Of a stretch of DNA of 28,984 bases, positions 1-7,244 are shown piece after piece. Under the pieces are notes generated by a model. It did no database searches. It saw only the letters and a list, made by a program, of their open reading frames with translations, and was not told where the DNA came from. Source of the DNA: CAYJHC01 sp964369805. GTDB lineage: Bacteria > Bacillota > Clostridia > Peptostreptococcales > Anaerovoracaceae. Every line of letters begins with the position of its first letter. Within the stretch, counting starts at the first letter, position 1. The DNA is taken from positions 1 through 28,984 of the forward strand of contig CAYJFM010000028.1 in assembly GCA_964369805.1 (NCBI GenBank), in the 5' to 3' direction. Made by a program: the position numbers and the translations under genes.

Positions 1-313
1 TATATCCAAAGCTTGCTCCAAAAATAATTGTACAACCTTCATCAAGTAGTTGCTGAATTGCAGTGTTAATTGCTTGTCCATCATCAGCTGGCACTTCTTC
101 TTTATACAGAATTTCCACGCTTTCACCTAGTTCTTCTTCAACCATATCTATGGCAAGCTTATGAGACTGAGTAAACCCTTGATCTTCAACTGTTCCCAAT
201 AGTATAAATCCTACTTTTGTTTTCCCACTAGAATCATCGCTACAACCTGTTAGTCCAACTGTTAGTCCAAGTGCTAAGACAAGCACAAGACATGCTAAAA
301 TAATTTTTTTCAT
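1..313 (-). CDS. BMP-family substrate-binding lipoprotein, 3' end cut by window edge
   Basis: The first 104 codons of a lipoprotein are present and the rest lies beyond base 1. The start ATG (311-313) follows a GGAGGAAG ribosome site. Residues 1-23 form a Lys-rich start plus a hydrophobic stretch ending in the lipobox L-T-G-C, with Cys24 as the predicted lipidated residue after signal peptidase II cleavage. The mature part reads KVGFILLGTVEDQGFTQSH and later IIFGASFGY, which resembles the basic membrane protein (Med/TmpC/PnrA) family of periplasmic-binding proteins. These usually feed nucleoside-type ABC importers. The ligand cannot be told from this fragment. It lies downstream of the lysine operon on the same strand but has its own 277-bp upstream gap, so it is probably transcribed separately. 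Confidence 0.8.
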   Translation of the reverse strand, partial: MKKIILACLVLVLALGLTVGLTGCSDDSSGKTKVGFILLGTVEDQGFTQSHKLAIDMVEEELGESVEILYKEEVPADDGQAINTAIQQLLDEGCTIIFGASFGY

Positions 314-346
314 TTCTTCCTCCAAATTCCATTTACGCTTATAAAT

Positions 347-378
347 AAGTATAATATCTTTGTAAAGTTATTATACTT
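347..378. promoter_or_regulatory. 32-bp dyad symmetry upstream of the BMP lipoprotein gene
   Basis: Perfect 10-bp arms AAGTATAATA (347-356) and TATTATACTT (369-378) enclose a smaller CTTT/AAAG symmetry. On the minus strand a possible promoter (TTTACA, 17 bp, TATAAG) begins inside the dyad, about 35-70 bp upstream of the lipoprotein start. That position suits an operator. The arms are pure AT apart from one G/C each and no T-run follows, so a terminator is less likely. The regulator is unknown. Confidence 0.4.
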
Positions 379-514
379 CATAAGCCTTTTAAATTAAATA
401 CATTTTCTGTATTTTCCTAATTAAAAGAGTTTTTAGATGATTTTTTTACACATTTTCCGGTCATACGCGAACTTTATGCTATGTTTTTTCTCTTAACTTT
501 CGAATTTGTTTTCA

Positions 515-552
515 CATAAAAAAGAAGGAACAAAATCTTATTTTCATTCCCA
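515..552 (-). terminator. Probable terminator of the kdd-kam-ato operon
   Basis: About 40 bp downstream of the atoA stop, the minus strand forms a hairpin with arms GGAATGAAAAT and ATTTTGTTCC (one bulge, 3-nt loop) followed by TTCTTTTTT. The stem is AT-rich and imperfect, so the call is moderate. Confidence 0.5.
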
Positions 553-590
553 CTTTTCTATTATATTAAATCGTTTAGTTCAAATTAAAA

Positions 591-1247
591 TTACTCCATT
601 GCTTTTAAATTTTCGCTAATTATTAGCTCACATTCAGTTGCAGCTTTGATTTCTTCTAGTGTGAAATCAGGATGTAATTCTGTTAGCAAAAGTCCTTTAT
701 CTGTTACTTCCATAACGCCCATCTCTGTAACAATTAAGTCTACAACACCAACTGCAGTTAAAGGCAGGGTACACTCTTTTAGGATCTTGTGTGCACCTTT
801 TTGTGTATGCAACATGGATACAATTACTTTTTTTGCTCCTACTACAAGGTCCATCGCACCGCCCATTCCTGGAACCATCTTACCAGGTACGATCCAGTTA
901 GCAATATTTCCTTTTTCATCAACTTGTAAAGCTCCAAGTACTGTTGCGTCTACATGTCCACCTCTTATGATGCCAAATGATGTGGCACTGTCAAAACACA
1001 TTGCCCCTGGCGCTAGAGTTACATATGCAGCTCCTGCATTTATAATATCAACATCTTCTTTTCCTGATTCTGCTGCTGCTCCCATACCCATAATTCCGTT
1101 TTCTGATTGAAGAATTAGAGATACTCCTTCTGGAGTGTGATCTGCAACAAGGGTAGGCATTCCAATACCTAGGTTTACAACGTCTCCGTCTTTAATTTCT
1201 TTGCCAACTCTCTTTACGATAGTTATTTTTGGATCTACAGTTCCCAT
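591..1247 (-). CDS. atoA: Acetoacetate:butyrate CoA-transferase, beta subunit
   Basis: This is subunit B of a family I CoA-transferase, 218 aa and full length for the family. The S-E-N-G motif at residues 48-51 carries the glutamate (Glu49) that forms the CoA thioester in this family, followed by GIMGMG. In lysine fermentation the enzyme moves CoA from butyryl-CoA to acetoacetate, releasing butyrate and giving acetoacetyl-CoA. The ATG at 1247 follows an AGGAGGTGAG ribosome site and overlaps the atoD reading frame by 13 bp, so the two subunits are probably translationally coupled. It is the last gene of the operon. Exact substrate choice is inferred from the neighbours; sequence alone cannot separate it from other 3-oxoacid CoA-transferases. 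Confidence 0.9.
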   Translation of the reverse strand: MGTVDPKITIVKRVGKEIKDGDVVNLGIGMPTLVADHTPEGVSLILQSENGIMGMGAAAESGKEDVDIINAGAAYVTLAPGAMCFDSATSFGIIRGGHVDATVLGALQVDEKGNIANWIVPGKMVPGMGGAMDLVVGAKKVIVSMLHTQKGAHKILKECTLPLTAVGVVDLIVTEMGVMEVTDKGLLLTELHPDFTLEEIKAATECELIISENLKAME

Positions 1248-1903
1248 TGTTTCTCACCTCCTACTATTGCATTTACAAATATACCAGAAGTGGTAACATT
1301 ATTTGGTTCAATTTCGCCTGTTTCTACAATCTCACAAGCTCCTACTATTACATAGTCTGCAGCAGTTGCTATTAGCGGGTTGAAGTTTACCGTGCTACCT
1401 TTATAAGTTACATTACCAAATTTATCAACTTTGCTTCCTCTTACAAGTGCAAAGTCTGCTCTTAAAGGTTTTTCTAGTAGATAGTCTTTACCGTCTACAT
1501 TAATTACTTCTTTTCCTTCAGCGACAATAGTTCCTACACCTGTTGGAGTTAGAATTCCACCAAGGCCAAAACCTCCTGCTCTTACTCTTTCTGCCAAGGT
1601 TCCTTGCGGAACAAGGATGCACTCAAGAGTTCCATTATTCATTCTTTCCCCAACTTCTCTGTTTAAGCCTACGTGAGAAGCTATAAGTGTTTTAACCATT
1701 CCTTTTGAAATAAGCTTTCCTACACCTCTTCCTGGTGTTCCTCCATCGTTACAGATAACAGTAAGATCCTTCACGCCTTTTTCGACTAAGGCGTCCATCA
1801 AAATCTCTGGACTTCCGCAGCTCATAAACCCTCCAACCATGATGGTTGCTCCATCATTAATGCCTGAGACAGCTTCTTGAGCGCTCATAACTTTGTTTTT
1901 CAT
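1235..1903 (-). CDS. atoD: Acetoacetate:butyrate CoA-transferase, alpha subunit
   Basis: Subunit A of the same family I CoA-transferase, 222 aa. Near the N-terminus it has the glycine-rich stretch MVGGFMSCGSPE (the GxGG-type CoA-binding loop) and later the RADFALVRGSKVDKFGNVTY block typical of alpha subunits. It pairs with the beta subunit encoded by the overlapping next gene. The 12-bp gap after kamE places the transferase in the lysine operon, where it would link acetoacetate made by lysine cleavage to butyrate formation. Confidence 0.9.
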   Translation of the reverse strand: MKNKVMSAQEAVSGINDGATIMVGGFMSCGSPEILMDALVEKGVKDLTVICNDGGTPGRGVGKLISKGMVKTLIASHVGLNREVGERMNNGTLECILVPQGTLAERVRAGGFGLGGILTPTGVGTIVAEGKEVINVDGKDYLLEKPLRADFALVRGSKVDKFGNVTYKGSTVNFNPLIATAADYVIVGACEIVETGEIEPNNVTTSGIFVNAIVGGEKQWEL

Positions 1904-1915
1904 TAAATCTCTCCT

Positions 1916-2683
1916 TTACTTAGTATTGCGTTTTACCATTTCAGTTAGGATAAATGATGCCACATGCTCTGCATATGTATGTGCTCCAAATCCAGCATCA
2001 TACCCAAGTTCTTGGGCTAATTCATGTGAAATTCTCGGGCCGCCGCAACAAAGAATTACTTTGTCTCTTAGGCCTTCTGCTTCCAGAAGTTCCACCATGT
2101 TTGTTAGATTTTGAATGTGGATGTCCTTTTGCGTAACAGTTTGAGAGATTATTATCGCATCTGCATTAAGCTCTTTGGCTTTCGCTATTAAAACTTCATT
2201 TGGCACTTGGCTTCCTAAATTATATGCCTCTATTCCGTCATACCTTTCCAGACCATAGTGACCATGGAAACCCTTCATATTCATTATCGCATCGATTCCA
2301 ACTGTATGTGCATCTGTTCCAGTAGATGCACCTACTATTATAACATCTTTTTTAATGTTTTCTTCTATAAATTTGCCACACTCTTTTCTACTCATTACAT
2401 CCACATCAACTTTTGTAACTTTAATAGATGTATAATCAACTGTATGCTCGCATTTTCCGTATACGATAAAGTAGGTAAATCCATCTTTCAAGTCTTTTGA
2501 GTAAACTACACTCGGCTCATTAAGTCCCATTTTTTTCGCTAGAATTTTAGCAGCTTCACTACCTTCCTCTCCGTAAGGTACTGGTAAAGTAAAGGATAAC
2601 TGCATTTGTCCATCATTTAGTGTATCTCCGTATGGCTTAACTTTTGTTAAATCCACCTTTGCTATTGCTTTGTTTTCACTCAT
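1916..2683 (-). CDS. kamE: Lysine 5,6-aminomutase, beta (cobalamin-binding) subunit
   Basis: This is the small subunit of the adenosylcobalamin- and PLP-dependent D-lysine/beta-lysine 5,6-aminomutase, which moves the terminal amino group from C6 to C5. The base-off B12 motif D-A-H-T-V-G is at residues 124-129, with His126 as the lower cobalt ligand. Lys137 in N-M-K-G lies exactly 11 residues further, the same spacing as the His133/Lys144 pair known in the Clostridium sticklandii enzyme, so it should be the PLP lysine. The Rossmann-like domain continues to the CCGG loop near residue 213. Its length of 255 aa fits the family. The start codon shares one base with the kamD stop (TAATG), implying coupled translation of a 1:1 complex. 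Confidence 0.95.
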   Translation of the reverse strand: MSENKAIAKVDLTKVKPYGDTLNDGQMQLSFTLPVPYGEEGSEAAKILAKKMGLNEPSVVYSKDLKDGFTYFIVYGKCEHTVDYTSIKVTKVDVDVMSRKECGKFIEENIKKDVIIVGASTGTDAHTVGIDAIMNMKGFHGHYGLERYDGIEAYNLGSQVPNEVLIAKAKELNADAIIISQTVTQKDIHIQNLTNMVELLEAEGLRDKVILCCGGPRISHELAQELGYDAGFGAHTYAEHVASFILTEMVKRNTK

Positions 2684-4236
2684 TATTTTGTACCTCCCAT
2701 CATTAATGGAATAAATGGGTTAAAGTAACCGCCATCTTTCATAGCAACTCCATCTAGCCCCTTTCCACCATCTTTTGGTCTTTTTATGCCAGCAAATTTT
2801 CCATTTTCAAGTGTATAGAAAAGCCCATCTTTTTCAATTTGTTGTAGTAGCTCATCTGCTTCTTTTAAAACCTTCTGCGCTCTTTTTTGGATAATACCAT
2901 CTTTCTTAAACTCAACTTCATCTCCTAGGTGTCTTGCATTATTAAATACATAATTAGCATTTTCAAGTGAAAGATATCTATCTTGTATGTGTGGTGTATG
3001 GATAGCTTCAGTGAGCATTCCCAATAGCTGAAGTGACTGTCCCGTCCAGATTGCTGTTAGATTAAATAGTGCATCTTGTACATGTCCTTTAAAAATATTT
3101 CCTGTCATAAACTTTGTAGGTGGCATGTATTTTAGTGGAGCTTTAGGGAAAATTTCTTTTGCCATCTGCGCTTGAGCTAACTCTAATAAGAAACCATCTT
3201 CCGTATTAGGGTCTATCTCAAAAGCATGACCAAGACCCATTTGCTCTTCTTTTATATTTGCTAGTACTGCAAATTGTTCATTTATGAACTGTGAAGCCAA
3301 TACAGTATGCGCTTCCTCAATAGCATCTGCAGTAGTTAAGTAATTATCTTCACCTGTGTTAAAAATGCTTCCGCAGTATCCAATGATTACCCTTGAGAAA
3401 TATTGATCTACTAAAGTTCTTTGCATATTAATATCTCTAAATAAAACTCCATATAGGGCATCGTTAAGCATTACATCAAGTCTTTCTATTGCGCCCATAG
3501 CTGCTATTTCAGGCATGCACATTCCTGATGAATAGTTGCAAAGTCTAATGTATTTACCTACTTCTTCTCCTACTTCATCAAGGGCTTCTCTCATAATTCT
3601 AAAGTTTTCTTGTGTAGCGTATGTCCCTCCAAAACCTTCTGTCGTTGGTCCATAAGGCACATAGTCTAAAAGGCTTTGCGCTGTTGTTCTTATTACTGCA
3701 ATAATATCAGCTCCTTGTCTAGCCGCTGACTTTGCTTGTAATACATCTTCATAAATATTTCCTGTAGCAACAATTACATAAAGATATGGTTTTGGTCCTT
3801 CTCCCACAGTATCGATGAAGTTTTCCCTCTTAGCCTTTTGAGCTTTTATTCTCTCGAGCATTTCTAAGGCAACAGGCTCAATAGCTTTTTGAATTTCTTC
3901 ACTACTTGCAGTTTCCATTTCTGTAATTTTCAGTTCTCCAGCAGCAACTTTCTCAGCTATTTCTTGGGGTGTTAATCCTGTTTGGATCATTGCATTCCCA
4001 ATCCAGAAAGCAACCCCTCTAGAAAGTCCGCCAGCTTCTTTAATTTGATCAACTACAACATTAGGTAGTGGTGTTTCTACATCATCAACACCATCAATGC
4101 CAAGAAGTCTAAGTACAGTTCTTTCTGTACTTACAGTAGTATGTTTATCTATGAATTCTTGCATACTACTTGCAATTCTACCAGCACAGCTTCTCGCGCT
4201 GTCTATGGTTTGTGGGTTTAAATTTAATTTGCTCAT
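2683..4236 (-). CDS. kamD: Lysine 5,6-aminomutase, alpha subunit
   Basis: Large subunit of lysine 5,6-aminomutase, 517 aa, matching the family length. It is the TIM-barrel partner that holds adenosylcobalamin, PLP and the substrate, with KamE supplying the B12-binding domain. Recognisable family blocks include SARSCAGRIA near the start, the EGPKPYLYVIVATGNIYED region near residue 150, GTYATQENFRIMREALDE near 205-225, and a C-terminal DGGYFNPFIPLMMGGTK tail. It acts in the cytoplasm on beta-lysine made by KamA (or on D-lysine). It is preceded by the reactivase gene kamC with an 81-bp gap and overlaps kamE by one base. Confidence 0.95.
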   Translation of the reverse strand: MSKLNLNPQTIDSARSCAGRIASSMQEFIDKHTTVSTERTVLRLLGIDGVDDVETPLPNVVVDQIKEAGGLSRGVAFWIGNAMIQTGLTPQEIAEKVAAGELKITEMETASSEEIQKAIEPVALEMLERIKAQKAKRENFIDTVGEGPKPYLYVIVATGNIYEDVLQAKSAARQGADIIAVIRTTAQSLLDYVPYGPTTEGFGGTYATQENFRIMREALDEVGEEVGKYIRLCNYSSGMCMPEIAAMGAIERLDVMLNDALYGVLFRDINMQRTLVDQYFSRVIIGYCGSIFNTGEDNYLTTADAIEEAHTVLASQFINEQFAVLANIKEEQMGLGHAFEIDPNTEDGFLLELAQAQMAKEIFPKAPLKYMPPTKFMTGNIFKGHVQDALFNLTAIWTGQSLQLLGMLTEAIHTPHIQDRYLSLENANYVFNNARHLGDEVEFKKDGIIQKRAQKVLKEADELLQQIEKDGLFYTLENGKFAGIKRPKDGGKGLDGVAMKDGGYFNPFIPLMMGGTK

Positions 4237-4317
4237 GTATTTTTCCTCCGTTCGTGCTTTCTTTTGCCTTGTTCCTAAGGTTCTTAGTTCAAAAGCGAAA
4301 TTTTGCGCAATAACAAT

Positions 4318-5949
4318 TTAATTTTTTAGGTATTTTTCTGCACTCTCTAATATCTCCTTGCTTATTCCTAGCATCCTAGCTATATTAAGTGCATCTTGTG
4401 GAACTCTTACATTCTCTGTAGCTTCTTTGAGCCTGTAGTCCATATATTTTCCAATTATATCAATTCGTTCTCTTCTATTTGCGTATCTAATTTCACGCTC
4501 TAAAAGAAGAAGATTTGTATTGGCTAAACCTACAACTTGTAGATTTTTTACTTCTTCATCATCACCTAGCTCAAAATGAGTGGTAATCAGGGTAATAGTC
4601 TTTCTTTTTTTTAGGTGCTCAATTAATCCCTTTGTTAGAGCTCTCCCTTCGATAGGGTTTGTCCCACTGGCAATTTCATCAATAAGAATTAGTGCTCTGT
4701 CTCTACTATTGTCTAAAATTTCCTTAAGTTCTTCCATTTCACTTCCGAAAGATGAAAGCCCTCTTTCAACAGATTGGCTATCCCCTATTAATATTTGCAT
4801 AAAACTGGATAATCCAACATTTACTTCTTTCGCTGGTACAAAAAACCCGTATTGCGCCAGGAAAACAATTTGCCCAACTAACTTAAGACTAATTGTCTTG
4901 CCTCCCATATTGGCACCTGTGATGCACGCAACACCTTTTTTTAGATTAAGAGAAATCGGTATGTACTCCTTCTCTTTTTTCTTTAATATATGTTCAACTT
5001 TTAGGTGCCGACCTTCTGATATCTCAATAATGTGTTCCCCTACAATATTTGGTTTTGTACAGTTGTTTACTATTGCAAATTCAGCCTTACCAAGGGTTAG
5101 GTCAAATGCTCCAATTTTTATTAAGTTTTCTTTTATCTTCTTACTATTGTCCCAAATTTTTCTCGATAGCTTCTCTCTTACTTCAGTTTCTTCAACTTCT
5201 ATTTCAAGCTCAAGCTTCGAAATTTCTTTTCTAATTAATTTTTGTTCTGTCGTATCTCCAATCCCAAATGTGATAGAGACTAAGTCTTGTTCTGTTTGCA
5301 CTAGAGGCTTTATGTTTTTTAATTTCTCAAATTCTTCCTCATCACCTTTTGAAATTGTATAGTCAAATTTTGGTGTAAGGTGAATTTTGTATTCTTCTCT
5401 AATTGCATCTCTTATTTTTCTTTTTTCTTTTCTAATATTGGTTTCTTTTTCTTTTTTTTCATCCCTAAGAGCCTTTAACTTTGCCGAAAACTCTTCGTAT
5501 AAATAAAAAGTGTTCACCCTATCGCCTCTCGGGTCTAAAATATCTAAAATTTCATTTGTAGATTCCAAGTGGAACTCTTCAGGGATTTCCATGCCTTCTA
5601 GCACTTTCCCTAACTCTTCAAATATTAAGAGTGTGCTTTTTACTTCAAATAATTCTACTGTAGAAAGAGCATCTTTTTCCGATCTATCTACTGAAAATCT
5701 AATGTCTTTAATTGGCATTAATGTGAATTTTATATCTACTAACTTTTGATTTTGTTGTTCAATAAAATTCATTATATTCTCTACAATATCTAGCTCTCTC
5801 TTTAAATCATCTTCTTGACCTGGAAAAAACACTTTACTCTGTTTTAAAGCTTCCTTCCCAAAAGGTGTTATCAATTCAATGGAGTTCAGCACATATTCAA
5901 AGTCAACTTGGCTTTTACTTCTAGTGTTAGAAAATCTTCTTACTGCCAT
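4318..5949 (-). CDS. kamC: MutS-like ATPase, lysine 5,6-aminomutase reactivase component
   Basis: A 543-aa MutS-family ATPase that lacks the N-terminal mismatch-recognition domains. Residues 1-330 are a helical lever/core-like region with a charged coiled coil (about 150-190). The ATPase domain has Walker A G-A-N-M-G-G-K-T at 345-352, Walker B LILIDEIASGTNP at 420-432, and TTHFE with His458. The proteins beside kamDE in lysine-fermenting bacteria are named KamB and KamC and are thought to reactivate the aminomutase by exchanging damaged cobalamin. By gene order (kamA-B-C-D-E) this is KamC. A DNA-repair role is unlikely given the operon and missing domains. It starts 11 bp after kamB, behind AGGAGGGAG. 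The function is inferred from family and context. Confidence 0.85.
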   Translation of the reverse strand: MAVRRFSNTRSKSQVDFEYVLNSIELITPFGKEALKQSKVFFPGQEDDLKRELDIVENIMNFIEQQNQKLVDIKFTLMPIKDIRFSVDRSEKDALSTVELFEVKSTLLIFEELGKVLEGMEIPEEFHLESTNEILDILDPRGDRVNTFYLYEEFSAKLKALRDEKKEKETNIRKEKRKIRDAIREEYKIHLTPKFDYTISKGDEEEFEKLKNIKPLVQTEQDLVSITFGIGDTTEQKLIRKEISKLELEIEVEETEVREKLSRKIWDNSKKIKENLIKIGAFDLTLGKAEFAIVNNCTKPNIVGEHIIEISEGRHLKVEHILKKKEKEYIPISLNLKKGVACITGANMGGKTISLKLVGQIVFLAQYGFFVPAKEVNVGLSSFMQILIGDSQSVERGLSSFGSEMEELKEILDNSRDRALILIDEIASGTNPIEGRALTKGLIEHLKKRKTITLITTHFELGDDEEVKNLQVVGLANTNLLLLEREIRYANRRERIDIIGKYMDYRLKEATENVRVPQDALNIARMLGISKEILESAEKYLKN

Positions 5950-5960
5950 AAACTCCCTCC

Positions 5961-6980
5961 TTAAGCTCTTACATTAATAACTGGGATTTCTGTTATAAAT
6001 TTTTTCATCTCAGAAACTAGCGCCTCCTGATCAAAGAAATATCCATTAGGTGAATAAGGGTTTACAGTAATTGCTGCAATATTAATATTTTCAAGAACCT
6101 TTATCCTCATACCTTTTTTTGAATACTGCTTCCATGCACTTCTATCCATAAATATTTTAGTAGGATCCTTTACTATGAAAGTCACAGTTTTTAATTTCTG
6201 GTAATTAATATTTGCTATTACGCTTTGCGTAAACGCCCCTGGTAAATATATATATTTTACGTTTTCTGTAAGCTCTTTATCTAAAAAATTTGATGCCCCA
6301 AGGCCAGTTTTTAAATTAAGTACAGATATTACCTCTTCGCTATCCAAGGTTACTATGCTGTCTTTATCAAGATTACTTACTATTTCTTTTCTTATGCTTC
6401 CCTCTTCAAGTTTCTCACACCCGTAAAGATCCACAATATGCGCTGTATCTTTTACAACCTTCATTAAGTCTCTTGAAACTACCGCACCAGTAGCAAGTAT
6501 CACTGCATCTGACGCTTCTGGGTTTGCAACATGTCTTCTGTCAATGGCCCCGTCAATAATCACCATCTCCGCACCTAAGCCTAGTAGTTCTTTGCAAAGT
6601 AATTTTTGTTCCTTTGTCGAAACTGGTCCTGCAACCTGTACATATCCCGCATCCATAACTTTACATATCAAAATCGGTCCTATTGTGCTGTGGTACTCTG
6701 TTAGTTTTACAATTTCAAGGTCTGCATCGGATAATTCATATAGCCCCTTAGGTACTGATACAAGGGCTCCCTCTTCAAGGTACACTCTTGGCTTATCTGT
6801 CCCTGTTACAAGGTCTGTATCTTCACCATCTCTACCTGTAGAGGTTATGCCAAGCAACATCCCTTCGTCGATTGCTTCTTCAATAAGAAAGTTAAGGGTA
6901 GCTGTTTTCCCAGCATTTTTAGCCATTCCAACAATTGATACTATTTTATTGTCTCTAGAAAGGTCTTTTAATAAACCCAT
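5961..6980 (-). CDS. kamB: P-loop protein, lysine 5,6-aminomutase reactivase component
   Basis: A 339-aa cytoplasmic protein with an N-terminal P-loop G-M-A-K-N-A-G-K-T (18-26), followed by LGITSTGRDGEDTD and MVIIDGAIDRR, an arrangement like a small SIMIBI-type or dethiobiotin-synthase-like NTP-binding fold. No other catalytic motif is recognised. It sits between kamA and kamC and is taken as KamB of the lysine cluster, the partner of the MutS-like KamC in keeping the B12 aminomutase active. AGGAGGAGTT precedes the ATG. The 262-bp gap from kamA is unusually long for this operon and is filled by the duplicated palindromic element. The KamB name rests on gene order and context. Confidence 0.8.
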   Translation of the reverse strand: MGLLKDLSRDNKIVSIVGMAKNAGKTATLNFLIEEAIDEGMLLGITSTGRDGEDTDLVTGTDKPRVYLEEGALVSVPKGLYELSDADLEIVKLTEYHSTIGPILICKVMDAGYVQVAGPVSTKEQKLLCKELLGLGAEMVIIDGAIDRRHVANPEASDAVILATGAVVSRDLMKVVKDTAHIVDLYGCEKLEEGSIRKEIVSNLDKDSIVTLDSEEVISVLNLKTGLGASNFLDKELTENVKYIYLPGAFTQSVIANINYQKLKTVTFIVKDPTKIFMDRSAWKQYSKKGMRIKVLENINIAAITVNPYSPNGYFFDQEALVSEMKKFITEIPVINVRA

Positions 6981-7000
6981 AACTCCTCCTAAAAATATGT

Positions 7001-7068
7001 GGCGGTAAACGCCTCTCTGGATTTTACTGCAACTTCTTAAAATTCAGAATATGTACCCCGGCACGGCC
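7001..7068. repeat. 68-bp direct repeat, copy 1 (probably truncated)
   Basis: Identical over 68 bp to 7156-7223. It begins GGCGGTAAACGCC and ends GGCACGGCC. In this copy the flanks ATGT (6997-7000) and ACAT (7069-7072) pair with each other, giving ATGTGGC/GCCACAT ends. The GC hairpin seen in copy 2 is not formed because the right flank differs. Confidence 0.9.
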
Positions 7069-7141
7069 ACATTTATCAATGAATTTAAATCGAGGTTAAG
7101 CCATCAACATGCTCGCATGATTGATGCGCACCGATGATTGC

Positions 7142-7244
7142 AATTTGTTCATGGAGGCGGTAAACGCCTCTCTGGATTTTACTGCAACTTCTTAAAATTC
7201 AGAATATGTACCCCGGCACGGCCGGGGTACATCATGAACAAATT
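7142..7244. repeat. 103-bp element with 12-bp terminal inverted repeats (contains repeat copy 2)
   Basis: Perfect ends AATTTGTTCATG (7142-7153) and CATGAACAAATT (7233-7244) enclose copy 2 of the 68-bp repeat. Inside are two more perfect hairpins: GAGGCG/CGCCTC (7154-7170 region) and GTACCCCGGC/GCCGGGGTAC with a 3-nt loop (7208-7230). The right end overlaps the kamA stop codon. As RNA from the operon strand it folds into a closed multi-branch structure. No transposase and no clear target duplication are seen; a miniature mobile element and a structured operon RNA are both possible. Confidence 0.75.
7156..7223. repeat. 68-bp direct repeat, copy 2
   Basis: Exact copy of 7001-7068, offset by 155 bp, inside the terminal-inverted-repeat element. 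Between the copies lies an independent bulged hairpin (CATCAACATGC/GCATGATTGATG, about 7107-7131). Confidence 0.9.

Noticed and set aside
646..1110. Long plus-strand open frame opposite atoA
   Set aside because: It is the antisense shadow of a clear CoA-transferase gene, with no ribosome site or family resemblance. The same applies to the other open frames opposite the kam, tyrS, pckG and prfA genes.
4318..5949. DNA mismatch repair MutS or MutS2
   Set aside because: There are no mismatch-recognition, connector or Smr domains, and the gene lies between kamB and kamD in the lysine operon.
7001..7244. Insertion sequence
   Set aside because: There is no transposase frame and only 248 bp. Terminal inverted repeats exist but no target-site duplication was seen, so at most it is a non-autonomous element.
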